Assembly (NCBI RefSeq): GCF_001426345.1
Contig: NZ_LMEM01000002.1
Location: 62,001 to 126,000, forward strand
From: Devosia sp. Root436
Lineage (GTDB): Bacteria; Pseudomonadota; Alphaproteobacteria; Rhizobiales; Devosiaceae
Direction: 5' to 3'
Length of the DNA: 64,000 bases
The notes beneath the pieces were generated by a model. It saw only the letters and a list, made by a program, of their open reading frames with translations. It made no database searches and was not told the origin of the DNA. The translations under genes and the position numbers were made by a program. Below, in pieces: positions 8,330 through 16,958 of the stretch. Every line of letters begins with the position of its first letter. Positions within the stretch are counted from its first letter, which is position 1.

Positions 8330-8431
8330 ATGGGACCACCCATGGCCAAGCTGCTCTGGACCATCCTCCAAACCCGCAAACGCCTATGGATCGCGCGGCT
8401 GGACCGATTGGGAAAGATTTTGGCCAGTTGA
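8330..8431 (+). CDS. Possible 33-residue small protein
   Basis: An ATG at 8330 (or in-frame 8342) opens a short frame MGPPMAKLLWTIL... ending at TGA 8429-8431. The product would be basic with a short hydrophobic N-terminus (KLLWTIL) and an RLDRLGKIL end. No convincing ribosome site is seen. It is the only frame in the 366-bp gap 8134-8499 between the lyase and rhaU; the rest holds the lyase leader and a partial repeat. Confidence 0.25.
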   Translation: MGPPMAKLLWTILQTRKRLWIARLDRLGKILAS

Positions 8432-8434
8432 GAG

Positions 8435-8494
8435 TGCCACGCCCTCGTGGTTCGAGGCGCCGAAGAAGCGCAGCGACCCTCGAACCGCGAGGGC
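8435..8494. repeat. Family B repeat, shortened copy
   Basis: Outer arms GCCACGCCCTCGTGGTTCGAGG and CCTCGAACCGCGAGGGC only; the inner arms found in the other copies (9851, 31487, 34556, 39651) are missing. Lies just 3' of rhaU. Confidence 0.8.
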
Positions 8495-8499
8495 ATGCC

Positions 8500-8832
8500 T
8501 CACTTCATCCAGAACATCGGAACGAGATCGGTGGACACCGGCTCGTTCTTCTCATTCGTGGCCATCACATCGGCCATATGCGCCCACCAGCGCTGCATCA
8601 CCCCGGTAGTCGGCAAGTCCGCCATCCCATGGTCAACCCGCCGCCACAGCACCCCGAACAGGATGCCCGTCTCTTCATCGAGATGGATCGAATAATCCTT
8701 CACCCCCGCCGCATGCAACAGGTCCACCAGCTCGGGGAAAATCTCGTCGTGGCGCTTCTTGTATTCCGCTGCCATGCCGGGGTTGAGCTGCATCTTGAAG
8801 GCGTGTTTTTCGTAGCCACCATCCCTGATCAT
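8500..8832 (-). CDS. rhaU: L-rhamnose mutarotase
   Basis: A 110-residue cytoplasmic epimerase that interconverts the alpha and beta anomers of L-rhamnose, supplying the anomer that the isomerase prefers. The ferredoxin-like fold is recognised from [20 protein letters not shown], the central YSIHLDEE strand and the C-terminal [13 protein letters not shown]...LVPMFWM. The start MIRDGG overlaps the rhaQ stop as ATGA and gives the family length (about 105); a start five codons upstream is less likely. It is the last gene of rhaRSTPQU. In Rhizobium a kinase gene, rhaK, follows here; in this window a repeat and an unrelated gene follow. Confidence 0.93.
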   Translation of the reverse strand: MIRDGGYEKHAFKMQLNPGMAAEYKKRHDEIFPELVDLLHAAGVKDYSIHLDEETGILFGVLWRRVDHGMADLPTTGVMQRWWAHMADVMATNEKNEPVSTDLVPMFWMK

Positions 8833-9824
8833 GCGCGCTGCCTCCACATGCGGAACAGGATGGGCAGCGCGATCACCACGATCAGCAGCGAGCCGGTGAA
8901 AATGGTCATGACGATACCCGGCACGTTGAGCAGCCCCAGCCCGAAGGTCACCAGCCCCACGATGACGGCCGCCAGCACCACGCCGAGGATGGAACCGGCC
9001 CCGCCCAGGATCGACACCCCGCCCAGCACCACCATGGTAATGGCCTCCAGCTCGAACCCCTCGGCAATCGACGGCCGCGTCGACCCTAGCCGCGCCGTCA
9101 ACAGCACGGCGGCGAGGCCGCTCATCAGCCCGGTCAGGCAGAACAGGATGAACTTGATGCGGTCCACCCGCACGCCGGAGAACCGCGCCGCCACGTCATT
9201 ATTGCCGATAGCGAAGATGCGCCGGCCGAAATTGGTGCGGTGCAGCAGCACCCAGTAAATGACGGCGCAGAGCAGGAACAGCACCAGCTCGAACGAGATC
9301 ACCCAATACACGTAGCCCTGCCCGAGCCAGGCAAAACTCTTGGGATAGCCCTTGAAGCTCTGGTCACCCAAAACGATGAAGGCAATGCCGCGAAACAGGC
9401 TCATCGTGCCGATGGTGACGACAATGGACGGCAGCTTGAGCCCCGTCACCAGAAACCCGTTGAACGCCCCGCAGGCAATGCCCACCCCGATCCCGACCAT
9501 GACCAGCACCGGCGTATCGGCGCCATATTGCAGCGCCAGCCCCATCATGGTCGAGGCCAGCGCGATGATCGCCGCCACCGACAGGTCGATCTCCCCCGAA
9601 ATGATCAGCAGCGCCATGGCCAGCGCGATCAGCGCCTTTTCGGTGAAATTGAAGGTGAGGTCGGAAAGGCTCCAGGCATTGAGGAAATAGGGCGAGGCAA
9701 AGGAATTGAGGATGAAAATCCCCAAGGCCACGAGCACCAGCAGGCTCTCCCAGCTCAGCACGGCTGAGCGGAATGGATTGTCGAGGCGGTTGGGAAGAGA
9801 GCGGTGGAGGGATGTATCGGTCAT
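8829..9824 (-). CDS. rhaQ: Rhamnose ABC transporter permease RhaQ
   Basis: A 331-residue RbsC/AraH-type inner-membrane permease, second of the pair that carries L-rhamnose. Hydrophobic segments alternate with the family motifs [16 protein letters not shown] (residues about 80-95) and [18 protein letters not shown] near the C-terminus. The start MTDTSL at 9824 is the last of several in-frame candidates upstream of the homology. A Family B repeat of 134 bp lies between rhaP and this start, so translation is not coupled to rhaP. The product's role rests on position between rhaP and rhaU. Confidence 0.9.
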   Translation of the reverse strand: MTDTSLHRSLPNRLDNPFRSAVLSWESLLVLVALGIFILNSFASPYFLNAWSLSDLTFNFTEKALIALAMALLIISGEIDLSVAAIIALASTMMGLALQYGADTPVLVMVGIGVGIACGAFNGFLVTGLKLPSIVVTIGTMSLFRGIAFIVLGDQSFKGYPKSFAWLGQGYVYWVISFELVLFLLCAVIYWVLLHRTNFGRRIFAIGNNDVAARFSGVRVDRIKFILFCLTGLMSGLAAVLLTARLGSTRPSIAEGFELEAITMVVLGGVSILGGAGSILGVVLAAVIVGLVTFGLGLLNVPGIVMTIFTGSLLIVVIALPILFRMWRQRA

Positions 9825-9850
9825 GAGCAGAAGTCCGGAAGACATGCGTC

Positions 9851-9984
9851 GTGCCACGCCCTCGTGGTTCGAGGGTCGCTGCGCTCCCGCCTCACCATGA
9901 GGGCTACTGGGAGCTCGGTTTCAAAGTAGCCCTCATGGTGAGGCGCGAGCTCTTTGCGAGCCTCGAACCACGAGGGCGTGCCAC
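9851..9984. repeat. Family B palindromic repeat
   Basis: Complete copy: outer arms GCCACGCCCTCGTGGTTCGAGG / CCTCGAACCACGAGGGCGTGCC and inner arms CCTCACCATGAGGGCTACT / AGTAGCCCTCATGGTGAGG form one long imperfect hairpin. Sits between rhaP and rhaQ. Confidence 0.88.
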
Positions 9985-9999
9985 CATATCGCCACTCCA

Positions 10000-10977
10000 T
10001 CACACACTCTCCGCCGTCTTCAGGATCACCCGCCCCTTGCGCCGCTCGCCGCGCGCATTGAGCACCACGGCGAGCAGGATCGCCGTGCCCGAAATGGCCA
10101 TTTGCCAGAAGGGCGAAATATTGATCACCGGCAGCGCGTTATTTATCACCCCGAGGAATACCGCCCCCAGCAACACACCCACCACGCTGCCGATGCCCCC
10201 GGCAATCGACACGCCCCCGATGACGCAGGCGGCGATGATGGTCAGCTCATAGCCGCCGGCCACTTCCACCGAGGCGATCACATAGCGCGAAATCCACAAA
10301 TACCCGCACAGCCCCGCTACCGCCCCCGAAATGACGAAGGCATAGAACTTGGTGCGCCCGACATCGATGCCGGTATAGACCGACGCCGTCGGGTTGACGC
10401 CGATGGCATAGAGCGCCCGCCCCAGCGGCGTCCGCGTCATCAGCACCCAGAACAGCGCGGCCACCACGATGGCGAACCAGCTCAGCAGCGGCAGGCCGAG
10501 AAATGCAGCGCGCTGCAGCCCGATGAAATCGGGGCTCATCTGCGCCGCATTGACCCAGGCGCCAGCGGAAATCACGAAAACCAGCCCGCGAAAAATGGTC
10601 AGCGTGCCCAAAGTCACCACGATGGGCGGAATATTGAGCTTCCACACCAGCACGCCGTTGAAGGCGCCCAAAGCCGCGCCCACTCCGACGCATCCCGCCA
10701 TCAGCAGCGGGATCGGCACGCCCGGAAAGGCCGCATTGGTCATGGCCACGACCATCCCGGTCAGCGCCAGGTTGGACGCCATCGACAGGTCGATGGACCG
10801 CGTCAGGATGACCGCCATCTGCCCCAAGGCCAACATCATCAAAATCGACGTGTCATTGAAGATGGTCAGCAGGTTGCCCGGCTGGGCAAAGCGCGGAAAG
10901 CGTGCCGTCACCAGGACAAGCACGAGCAGGATCGCCAGAACCAGGAAGATTTCACGGTGCTTCAACAGCCGGTTCAT
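10000..10977 (-). CDS. rhaP: Rhamnose ABC transporter permease RhaP
   Basis: A 325-residue RbsC/AraH-type permease with about nine hydrophobic segments. The motif TRSIDLSMASNLALTG lies near residue 60 and GGVSIAGGIGSVVGVLLGA near residue 260. Its ATG at 10977 overlaps the rhaT stop by 4 bp, so the two are translationally coupled. It forms the membrane channel with RhaQ, energised by RhaT and fed by RhaS. Confidence 0.92.
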   Translation of the reverse strand: MNRLLKHREIFLVLAILLVLVLVTARFPRFAQPGNLLTIFNDTSILMMLALGQMAVILTRSIDLSMASNLALTGMVVAMTNAAFPGVPIPLLMAGCVGVGAALGAFNGVLVWKLNIPPIVVTLGTLTIFRGLVFVISAGAWVNAAQMSPDFIGLQRAAFLGLPLLSWFAIVVAALFWVLMTRTPLGRALYAIGVNPTASVYTGIDVGRTKFYAFVISGAVAGLCGYLWISRYVIASVEVAGGYELTIIAACVIGGVSIAGGIGSVVGVLLGAVFLGVINNALPVINISPFWQMAISGTAILLAVVLNARGERRKGRVILKTAESV

Positions 10978-12503
10978 GCCGCCTGCTCCTCGGCAATACC
11001 CGCCGCCAGCCGCACCAGCACTTCCGGCTTGAGGTCGGTATTCTCGAGCGTATCGATCACCCGCCCCTCGCGCATCACCACGATCCGGTCGCTCATGCCG
11101 AGCACTTCGGGCAGTTCCGAAGAGACCATGATCACGCTCAGCCCCTGCGCCACCAGTTCCCCCATGAATTCATGCACCGCCGCCTTGGAGCCGATATCGA
11201 TGCCCTTGGTCGGTTCATCCAGAATGATCACTTTCGGCAGGGTCGCCAGCCATTTGGCGATCACCACCTTCTGCTGGTTGCCGCCCGACAGGGTCGAGAC
11301 ATCCTGGCTCAGCGACGACGCCCGCAGGTCCAACCGTTCGGTATAGGTCCGCGCCAACGCAAACTCTTCCGCCAGGCGCAAAAAGCCCGATTTGCTGGTC
11401 TTGCCCAGCGAAGGCAACGAGACATTCTTGAAAATCGGCTCGCCGGTAATCACCCCCTGCTTGCCGCGCTCCTCGGGCACATAGACGATCCCCGCTTCCA
11501 CCGCATCGGCGGGCGATTTCGGCGCAATGGCCCTGCCCTCCAGTGTCAGCGTGCCGCCGGAGGTCTGCGTCAGGCCGAACACTGCCTGCATCACCTCGCT
11601 GCGCCCGGCCCCGACCAGCCCATAAAAGCCCAGTATTTCGCCCTTGCGCACGGCAAAGGACACATCATCGAATTCGGTCGGGTGGCTCAGCCCCTTTGCC
11701 TCCAGCACCACATCGCCGATCGCGGCATTGCGCGCGGGGAAAATGTGATCGACCGAGCGGCCGACCATCATCTGCACCACCTGGCTCTGGCTGGTGTCCC
11801 TGATGAAGCCTTTGCCCACCTGCTCGCCATCGCGGAACACGGTGAAGCGGTCGGCGATGCGATAAATCTCATCGAACTTATGGCTGATGAACAGGATCGC
11901 CTTGCCATCCTGCTTGAGCAGGTCGATGAGCACGTAAAGCTCCTCGATTTCCTTCTGGCTCAGCGCGGCGGTCGGCTCGTCCATGATGACGACCTGCGCG
12001 TCGATACTGAGCGCCCGCGCCACCGCCACCAGGTGTTTCTTGGCAATGCCCAGTTCCTTGAGCTTGATGCCTGCGTCGATATCGGCCGCCATGGAATCGA
12101 GCGTCGCCTGCGCCTCGGTCCGCATCTTGCGCCAGTCGATCAGCCCCAGCCGATTGGTCGGCGCGTGACCCAGATAGATATTCTCGGCCACGGTCAGCTC
12201 GTCGAACAGCACCGTCTCCTGATGGATCGCCGTAATCCCCGCCGCCGAAGCCGAATGGGCCGTCGGCAGGCTCACCACCTGCCCCGCCACGCGGATTTCT
12301 CCCGCATCGGGCTGGTAAATCCCGGTCATCACCTTGACCAAAGTCGATTTGCCCGCCCCGTTCTCCCCGATCAGCGCGGTGACCTCGCCGGCATAAAGCT
12401 CCAACGACACATCATTGAGCGCCCGCACGCCGGGAAAACTCTTGGATATGCCTCTGAGGGTAAGGATGGGGTCGGTCATAGATGTAGGTGTTCCGCTTGT
12501 CAT
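10974..12503 (-). CDS. rhaT: Rhamnose ABC transporter ATPase RhaT (two nucleotide-binding domains)
   Basis: A 509-residue double ATPase of the RbsA/MglA sugar-importer class. Domain 1 has Walker A GENGAGKS and Walker B VVIMDEPTAALS; domain 2 has the signature LSGGNQQK followed by VIILDEPTKGIDIG and a degenerate Walker A (GLVGAGRS), the normal asymmetry of this class. The start at 12503 (MTSGTP) has GGAG 9 bp upstream and is preferred over MTDP at 12479. The frame continues upstream through a Family A repeat, which is not coding. Confidence 0.93.
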   Translation of the reverse strand: MTSGTPTSMTDPILTLRGISKSFPGVRALNDVSLELYAGEVTALIGENGAGKSTLVKVMTGIYQPDAGEIRVAGQVVSLPTAHSASAAGITAIHQETVLFDELTVAENIYLGHAPTNRLGLIDWRKMRTEAQATLDSMAADIDAGIKLKELGIAKKHLVAVARALSIDAQVVIMDEPTAALSQKEIEELYVLIDLLKQDGKAILFISHKFDEIYRIADRFTVFRDGEQVGKGFIRDTSQSQVVQMMVGRSVDHIFPARNAAIGDVVLEAKGLSHPTEFDDVSFAVRKGEILGFYGLVGAGRSEVMQAVFGLTQTSGGTLTLEGRAIAPKSPADAVEAGIVYVPEERGKQGVITGEPIFKNVSLPSLGKTSKSGFLRLAEEFALARTYTERLDLRASSLSQDVSTLSGGNQQKVVIAKWLATLPKVIILDEPTKGIDIGSKAAVHEFMGELVAQGLSVIMVSSELPEVLGMSDRIVVMREGRVIDTLENTDLKPEVLVRLAAGIAEEQAA

Positions 12504-12530
12504 AGGCCGAGCTCCGGAACTCGATCGGTC

Positions 12531-12661
12531 CCCTCTCCCCTGAGGGGAGAGGGTTAGGGTTAGGGTGAGGGGTTCAGAGGTTGTGAGGGCATCGAGTGCC
12601 ACCCACCACCGAACCACTCACCCGACCCTTCGGGTCGATCTCTCCCCTCAGGGGAGAGGTG
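12531..12661. repeat. Family A palindromic repeat
   Basis: Arms CCCTCTCCCCTGAGGGGAGAGG and CTCTCCCCTCAGGGGAGAGG with inner GGTGAGGGGTTCAG / GAACCACTCACC. Lies between rhaS and rhaT. A GGGTTAGGGTTAGGGTGAGG stretch is inside. Confidence 0.85.
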
Positions 12662-12668
12662 AGAAAGA

Positions 12669-13655
12669 TCAGTAGATCTTCGAAAACTCTTCGATGTTGG
12701 ACTTGTCGAAGGTGAACGGAGGCGCCATGGCGCCCGAGTTGGTGTCGTCCAGCGTCAATTCGCCCATGCGGCCCATCGACAGGGTTGCGCCGGGGGCGGC
12801 TTCCCCGCCTTCGACCAGGTCATTGGCCAGCATGACGGCGGCATAGCCCAGGTCGATCGGGTTCCACAGTGCCACGGCCTGGCTCGCGCCATTGTCGATG
12901 AACTGCTTGAACTCGCTCGGCAAAGCCAGGCCGGTCACGTTGATCTTGCCGATCAGGCCCTGGTCGGTCACCACCTGCGCAGCCGCCACGACGCCGACCG
13001 TGGTCGGGGCGATGATGGCCTTGAGATCGGGATAGGACGCGATCAGGCCCTTGGCTTCGTCGGTCGACTTCACCGAGTCATCGTCGCCATAGACCACCGA
13101 GACGAGGTTGATGTTGGGGAACTTCTCGGGGATCACGGCCTTGGCGGCCTCGATCCAGGCATTCTGGTTGGTCGCGGTCGATGCGGCCGACAGGATCGCC
13201 ACGTCGCCGCCTTCGGGCAGGTAGTCGGCGGCCAGCTTGATGATGGTCTCGCCGATCAGGCCGATGTCGGACGGGTTGAGGTGCAGCTGGCGGCCTTCGG
13301 GGGCAACGCCCGAGTCCCAGCTAATCACCTTGATGCCGCGCTCCATGGCCTTCTGCAGGGCCGGAACCAGCGCGTCGGGATCGTTGGCCGAGATGGCGAT
13401 GGCATCGACCTGCTGGGCGATCAGCGAGTTGACGACTTCGATCTGGGCTTCGGCCGTGGCGGCGGTCGGGCCGGTATAGATGACTTCGACGTCACCCAGT
13501 TCAGCGGCCGCTTCCTGGGCGCCCTTGTTGGCGGCGTCGAAGAAGCCGTTGCCGAGCGACTTCACCACCAGTGCGATGCGGGTCTGGGCATAGGCCGGGG
13601 CGGCGAGCAGCACGGCGACGGCCGTGGTGGTAGCCAAAATCTTCAAGAGTTTCAT
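12669..13655 (-). CDS. rhaS: Rhamnose periplasmic binding protein RhaS
   Basis: A 328-residue Sec-exported binding protein of the ribose/rhamnose class (PBP1-like). The signal peptide ends APAYAQ-T near residue 24; the mature start TRIALVVKSLGNGFFDAANKGAQEAA is the family hallmark, followed by DAIAISANDPDAL. A strong GGAGGG ribosome site precedes the ATG. It is the first transporter gene after the regulator, and the hairpin repeat just downstream may help keep its mRNA level above that of rhaTPQ. Confidence 0.94.
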   Translation of the reverse strand: MKLLKILATTTAVAVLLAAPAYAQTRIALVVKSLGNGFFDAANKGAQEAAAELGDVEVIYTGPTAATAEAQIEVVNSLIAQQVDAIAISANDPDALVPALQKAMERGIKVISWDSGVAPEGRQLHLNPSDIGLIGETIIKLAADYLPEGGDVAILSAASTATNQNAWIEAAKAVIPEKFPNINLVSVVYGDDDSVKSTDEAKGLIASYPDLKAIIAPTTVGVVAAAQVVTDQGLIGKINVTGLALPSEFKQFIDNGASQAVALWNPIDLGYAAVMLANDLVEGGEAAPGATLSMGRMGELTLDDTNSGAMAPPFTFDKSNIEEFSKIY

Positions 13656-13700
13656 ACGGAATCCCTCCCTGGGATGTTCTGGTCTTTGGCAGTCTTTGTC

Positions 13701-14537
13701 TCAGGCGACCGTTTTCTGGTCCCCTTGAGCGCTGGTTTCCGCCACGAGGAGCCGCACGCCTGCCGTTTCCAGCATTTGTCGGTCTTCGTCGCGGATGCCG
13801 CTGTCGGTGATGACGGCGGCAATTCGGTCGAGCCCGCACAGGATCAGGCTCGATCTCCCCGAAAACTTCGATGAATCCGCCAGCACGATCAGCTCATCGG
13901 CCTGCCCGATCAGGGCCAGTTCGGACTGCACGACCATCGGGTCGGCCTCCATCAGGCCATGGGCGCCGATGCCCTGGCAGCCGATGAACATGCGCTTGGC
14001 GTAGAAATGCGATGCCACCACGCCGCCAAAGGGCGAGAGGATGACATTCTGCTCGCGATAGATCGTGCCGCCGGGAATGACGACCGAATTGCGCGAATTG
14101 TGGATCAGGAATTCGGCAATGCCGAAGCTGTTGGTGAACACCGAGAGCCGTTTGCCGGTCAGGTGATGCACCATCTGGTAGGTTGTCGTGCCGCCGTTGA
14201 TGATGATGGGCTCGCCGTCATTGCACATCTCGGCGGCCATGCGGGCGATGGCGCGCTTCTGCGCGATATTGAGCGTTTCGTTGACCGAGAAGGGTCGCCC
14301 CATCAGCCCGCCCTGCGCCGGCGGCGTCAATGCCTCGGCCCCGCCACGCACCCGGCGCAACTGCCCCTGCACATGCAAAGCCGCGATGTCCCGGCGGATC
14401 GTCGCTTCCGACGAGCCGGTGACCTCGCACAGGTCCGCCACGGTCGCGACGGGGCGCGACTGCACGGCGGCCAATATGACGCGATGACGTTCGGTTTCGT
14501 GCAAATGACTTCTCCCTGCTCCATTTGCTTCCATCAT
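13701..14537 (-). CDS. rhaR: DeoR-family rhamnose regulator
   Basis: A 278-residue DeoR-type regulator. An N-terminal winged helix (TERHRVILAAVQSR, then SSEATIRRDIAAL, about residues 15-60) is followed by the DeoRC sugar-phosphate sensor with INGGTTTYQMVHHL, NSFGIAEFL and ADSSKFSGRS. Such proteins usually repress and are released by a phosphorylated sugar, here perhaps rhamnulose-1-phosphate. It begins the minus-strand rha operon, 150 bp from the divergent rhaD, and likely acts on the palindromes at 14573-14606. Confidence 0.9.
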   Translation of the reverse strand: MMEANGAGRSHLHETERHRVILAAVQSRPVATVADLCEVTGSSEATIRRDIAALHVQGQLRRVRGGAEALTPPAQGGLMGRPFSVNETLNIAQKRAIARMAAEMCNDGEPIIINGGTTTYQMVHHLTGKRLSVFTNSFGIAEFLIHNSRNSVVIPGGTIYREQNVILSPFGGVVASHFYAKRMFIGCQGIGAHGLMEADPMVVQSELALIGQADELIVLADSSKFSGRSSLILCGLDRIAAVITDSGIRDEDRQMLETAGVRLLVAETSAQGDQKTVA

Positions 14538-14572
14538 TTCCGGTCAGTGTCAATCATCAAAACGCCATGTCC

Positions 14573-14606
14573 GATCATATGCACCGATCCGTGATCATTT
14601 ATGATC
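14573..14606. promoter_or_regulatory. Putative DeoR operator in the rhaR-rhaD divergent region
   Basis: GATCAT at 14573 recurs exactly 20 bp later at 14593, where it starts the inverted repeat GATCAT-TT-ATGATC (14593-14606). The 150-bp space serves two divergent transcripts, so this is the obvious place for RhaR binding. Identification is by symmetry and position only. Confidence 0.5.
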
Positions 14607-14687
14607 GTTTCTGATTGACAGCCTTCCGGATTCTGTGGCCATGTCCGGCCAACACCGTCACTTGCCCAAGCTCTTTGGAGGAGCCTC

Positions 14688-16787
14688 ATGTCCACATCAG
14701 CGCCCAAGCGCCTCGCGAACCTCTGGGACGATGCGAAGGCCGCCGCCATGAGCGAGCCCGAGCGCCTCGTCTATCGCTCCAACCTGCTCGGCTCGGACAA
14801 GCGCGTCACCAATTACGGTGGCGGCAACACCTCCTCCAAGATCATGCAGCAGGACCCGCTGACCGGCGAGCAAGTCGAAGTGCTCTGGGTCAAGGGCTCG
14901 GGCGGCGACAGCGCCTCGATCAAGCTCGACGGCTTTTCAACCCTCTATATGGACAAGCTGCGCGCGCTGAAGGGTCTCTATCGCGGGGTCGAATTCGAGG
15001 ATGAAATGGTGGGCTACCTGCCCCACGCCACCTTCAACCTCAACCCGCGCGCCGCCTCCATCGACACCCCGCTGCATGCTTATGTGAACCGGCCTTTCGT
15101 CGATCACATGCACCCGGATGCGATCATCGCCATCGCGGCCAGCAAGAATTCCAGGGAACTGACACAGCAAATCTTCGGCGATGCCATCGGCTGGCTGCCG
15201 TGGAAGAAGCCGGGCTTCGAGCTGGGCCTGTGGCTGGGCAAGTTCTGCGAGGAAAACCCGGAGGCCAAGGGCGTCGTTCTGGAATCGCACGGCCTCTTCA
15301 CCTGGGGCGACACCCCGAAACAGTGCTACGAAACCACGATTCACATCATCAACCAGGCCATCGCCTGGTTCGAGAAGGAGACCGAGGGCAAGACCATTTT
15401 CGGCGGTGAGGCCGTCAAGTCCCTGCCGTCAGATCAGCGCCGCGCCATCGCCGCGCGCCTGATGCCACGCATCCGCGGCTTCATCTCCGAAGACAGCCAC
15501 AAGCTCGGCCATTTCGACGACTCCGCCGCCGTCCTCGAATTCGTCAATTCCAACAACCTGCGTCCGCTGGCAGCCTTGGGCACCTCCTGCCCCGACCACT
15601 TCCTGCGCACCAAGATCAGGCCGCTGGTGATCGATTTCGATCCCGCCAACCCCGATATCGACGCCGTCATATCCGGTCTCGCCGACCAGATCGCCGCCTA
15701 TCGCGTCGATTACCAGGCCTATTACGACCGCTGCAAACACGATAATTCCCCCGCCGTACGCGACCCCAATGCCGTGGTCTACCTGATGCCCGGCGTCGGC
15801 ATGTTCACCTTCGCCAAGGACAAGGCGACGGCCCGCATTTCCGGCGAGTTCTACGTCAACGCCATCAATGTGATGCGCGGCGCCTCGACCGTTTCCACCT
15901 ATGTCGGCCTGCCCGAGCAGGAAGCCTTCGACATCGAATATTGGCTGCTCGAAGAGGCCAAGCTGGCCCGCATGCCCAAGCCGAAATCGCTAGCCGGCAA
16001 GATCGCGCTGGTCACCGGCGGCGCCGGTGGCATCGGCAAGGCCACCGCCGTCCGCCTGCTCCGCGAAGGCGCCTGCGTCGTCCTCGCCGATATCGACGAG
16101 AATGCGCTGGCGGCCGCCAATGACGAACTTGGCGCCGTGTTCGGCAAGGATTTCGTCCGCCCGGTGAAACTCAACGTCACCCAGGAAGCCGTGGTCATCG
16201 CCGGCTTTGCCGAAGCCGTGGTCGAATTCGGCGGCCTCGATATTCTCGTCTCCAATGCCGGCATCGCCTCCTCCGCCCCGATCGAGGAGACCTCGCTCGA
16301 GCTGTGGAACAAGAACATGGATATCCTCAGCACCGGCTATTTCCTCGTCAGCCGCGAAGCCTTCCGCCTGTTCCGCGCGCAGAAGATCGGCGGCAATGTC
16401 GTCTTCGTTGCCAGTAAGAACGGCCTCGCCGCTTCCCCCAATGCCTCGGCCTATTGCACCGCCAAGGCCGCCGAAATCCACCTTGCCCGGTGCCTTGCCC
16501 TTGAAGGCGCGGGTGAACAAATCCGCGTCAATGTGGTCAATCCCGACGCCGTGTTGCGCGGCTCCAAGATCTGGGCCGGCGAATGGCTCGAGCAGCGCGC
16601 CTCGACCTACAAGACCGACAAGGAGGGTCTCGAGGACATGTATCGCGAGCGCTCCATGCTCAAGCGCTCGGTCTTCCCAGAGGACATTGCCGAAGCCATC
16701 TACTTCTTCGCCTCGGACGCCTCGGCCAAATCCACCGGCAACATCATCAACGTCGACGCGGGCAACGCGCAGAGCTTTACGCGGTAA
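14688..16787 (+). CDS. rhaD: Bifunctional rhamnulose-1-phosphate aldolase / lactaldehyde dehydrogenase
   Basis: A 699-residue fusion. Residues 1 to about 400 form a class II aldolase domain (metal-site HMHPDA around residues 140-145, glycine-rich TNYGGGNTSSK near 41-51) that splits L-rhamnulose-1-phosphate to dihydroxyacetone phosphate and L-lactaldehyde. Residues from about 435 form a short-chain dehydrogenase: LVTGGAGGIGKA nucleotide fold, NAGIAS, catalytic YCTAK. The fusion passes the reactive lactaldehyde on to oxidation. A strong TTGGAGGAG ribosome site sets the start. It is divergent from rhaR and followed by rhaI; this architecture is the rhizobial rhaDI type. Confidence 0.95.
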   Translation: MSTSAPKRLANLWDDAKAAAMSEPERLVYRSNLLGSDKRVTNYGGGNTSSKIMQQDPLTGEQVEVLWVKGSGGDSASIKLDGFSTLYMDKLRALKGLYRGVEFEDEMVGYLPHATFNLNPRAASIDTPLHAYVNRPFVDHMHPDAIIAIAASKNSRELTQQIFGDAIGWLPWKKPGFELGLWLGKFCEENPEAKGVVLESHGLFTWGDTPKQCYETTIHIINQAIAWFEKETEGKTIFGGEAVKSLPSDQRRAIAARLMPRIRGFISEDSHKLGHFDDSAAVLEFVNSNNLRPLAALGTSCPDHFLRTKIRPLVIDFDPANPDIDAVISGLADQIAAYRVDYQAYYDRCKHDNSPAVRDPNAVVYLMPGVGMFTFAKDKATARISGEFYVNAINVMRGASTVSTYVGLPEQEAFDIEYWLLEEAKLARMPKPKSLAGKIALVTGGAGGIGKATAVRLLREGACVVLADIDENALAAANDELGAVFGKDFVRPVKLNVTQEAVVIAGFAEAVVEFGGLDILVSNAGIASSAPIEETSLELWNKNMDILSTGYFLVSREAFRLFRAQKIGGNVVFVASKNGLAASPNASAYCTAKAAEIHLARCLALEGAGEQIRVNVVNPDAVLRGSKIWAGEWLEQRASTYKTDKEGLEDMYRERSMLKRSVFPEDIAEAIYFFASDASAKSTGNIINVDAGNAQSFTR

Positions 16788-16802
16788 GAAAGGGAAGAAG
16801 GA

Positions 16803-16938
16803 ACCCCTCACCCGTCTCGGCCTGCGGCCGATCCACCCTCTCCCTCAAGGGGAGAGGGTTGGCTCAGAGCCCAGCCCGACCACGGAGCCTCCCTTCTCCC
16901 CTTGAGGGAGAAGGTGCCCGAAGGGCGGATGAGGGGTC
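16803..16938. repeat. Family A palindromic repeat
   Basis: Lies between rhaD and rhaI. Arms CCCTCACCCG / CGGATGAGGGG and two CTCTCCCTCAAGGGGAGA-type palindromes. A reading frame continues from it into rhaI but the homology begins at 16959. Confidence 0.85.
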
Positions 16939-16958
16939 TCTTTCTCCGGGAGGAAAGC

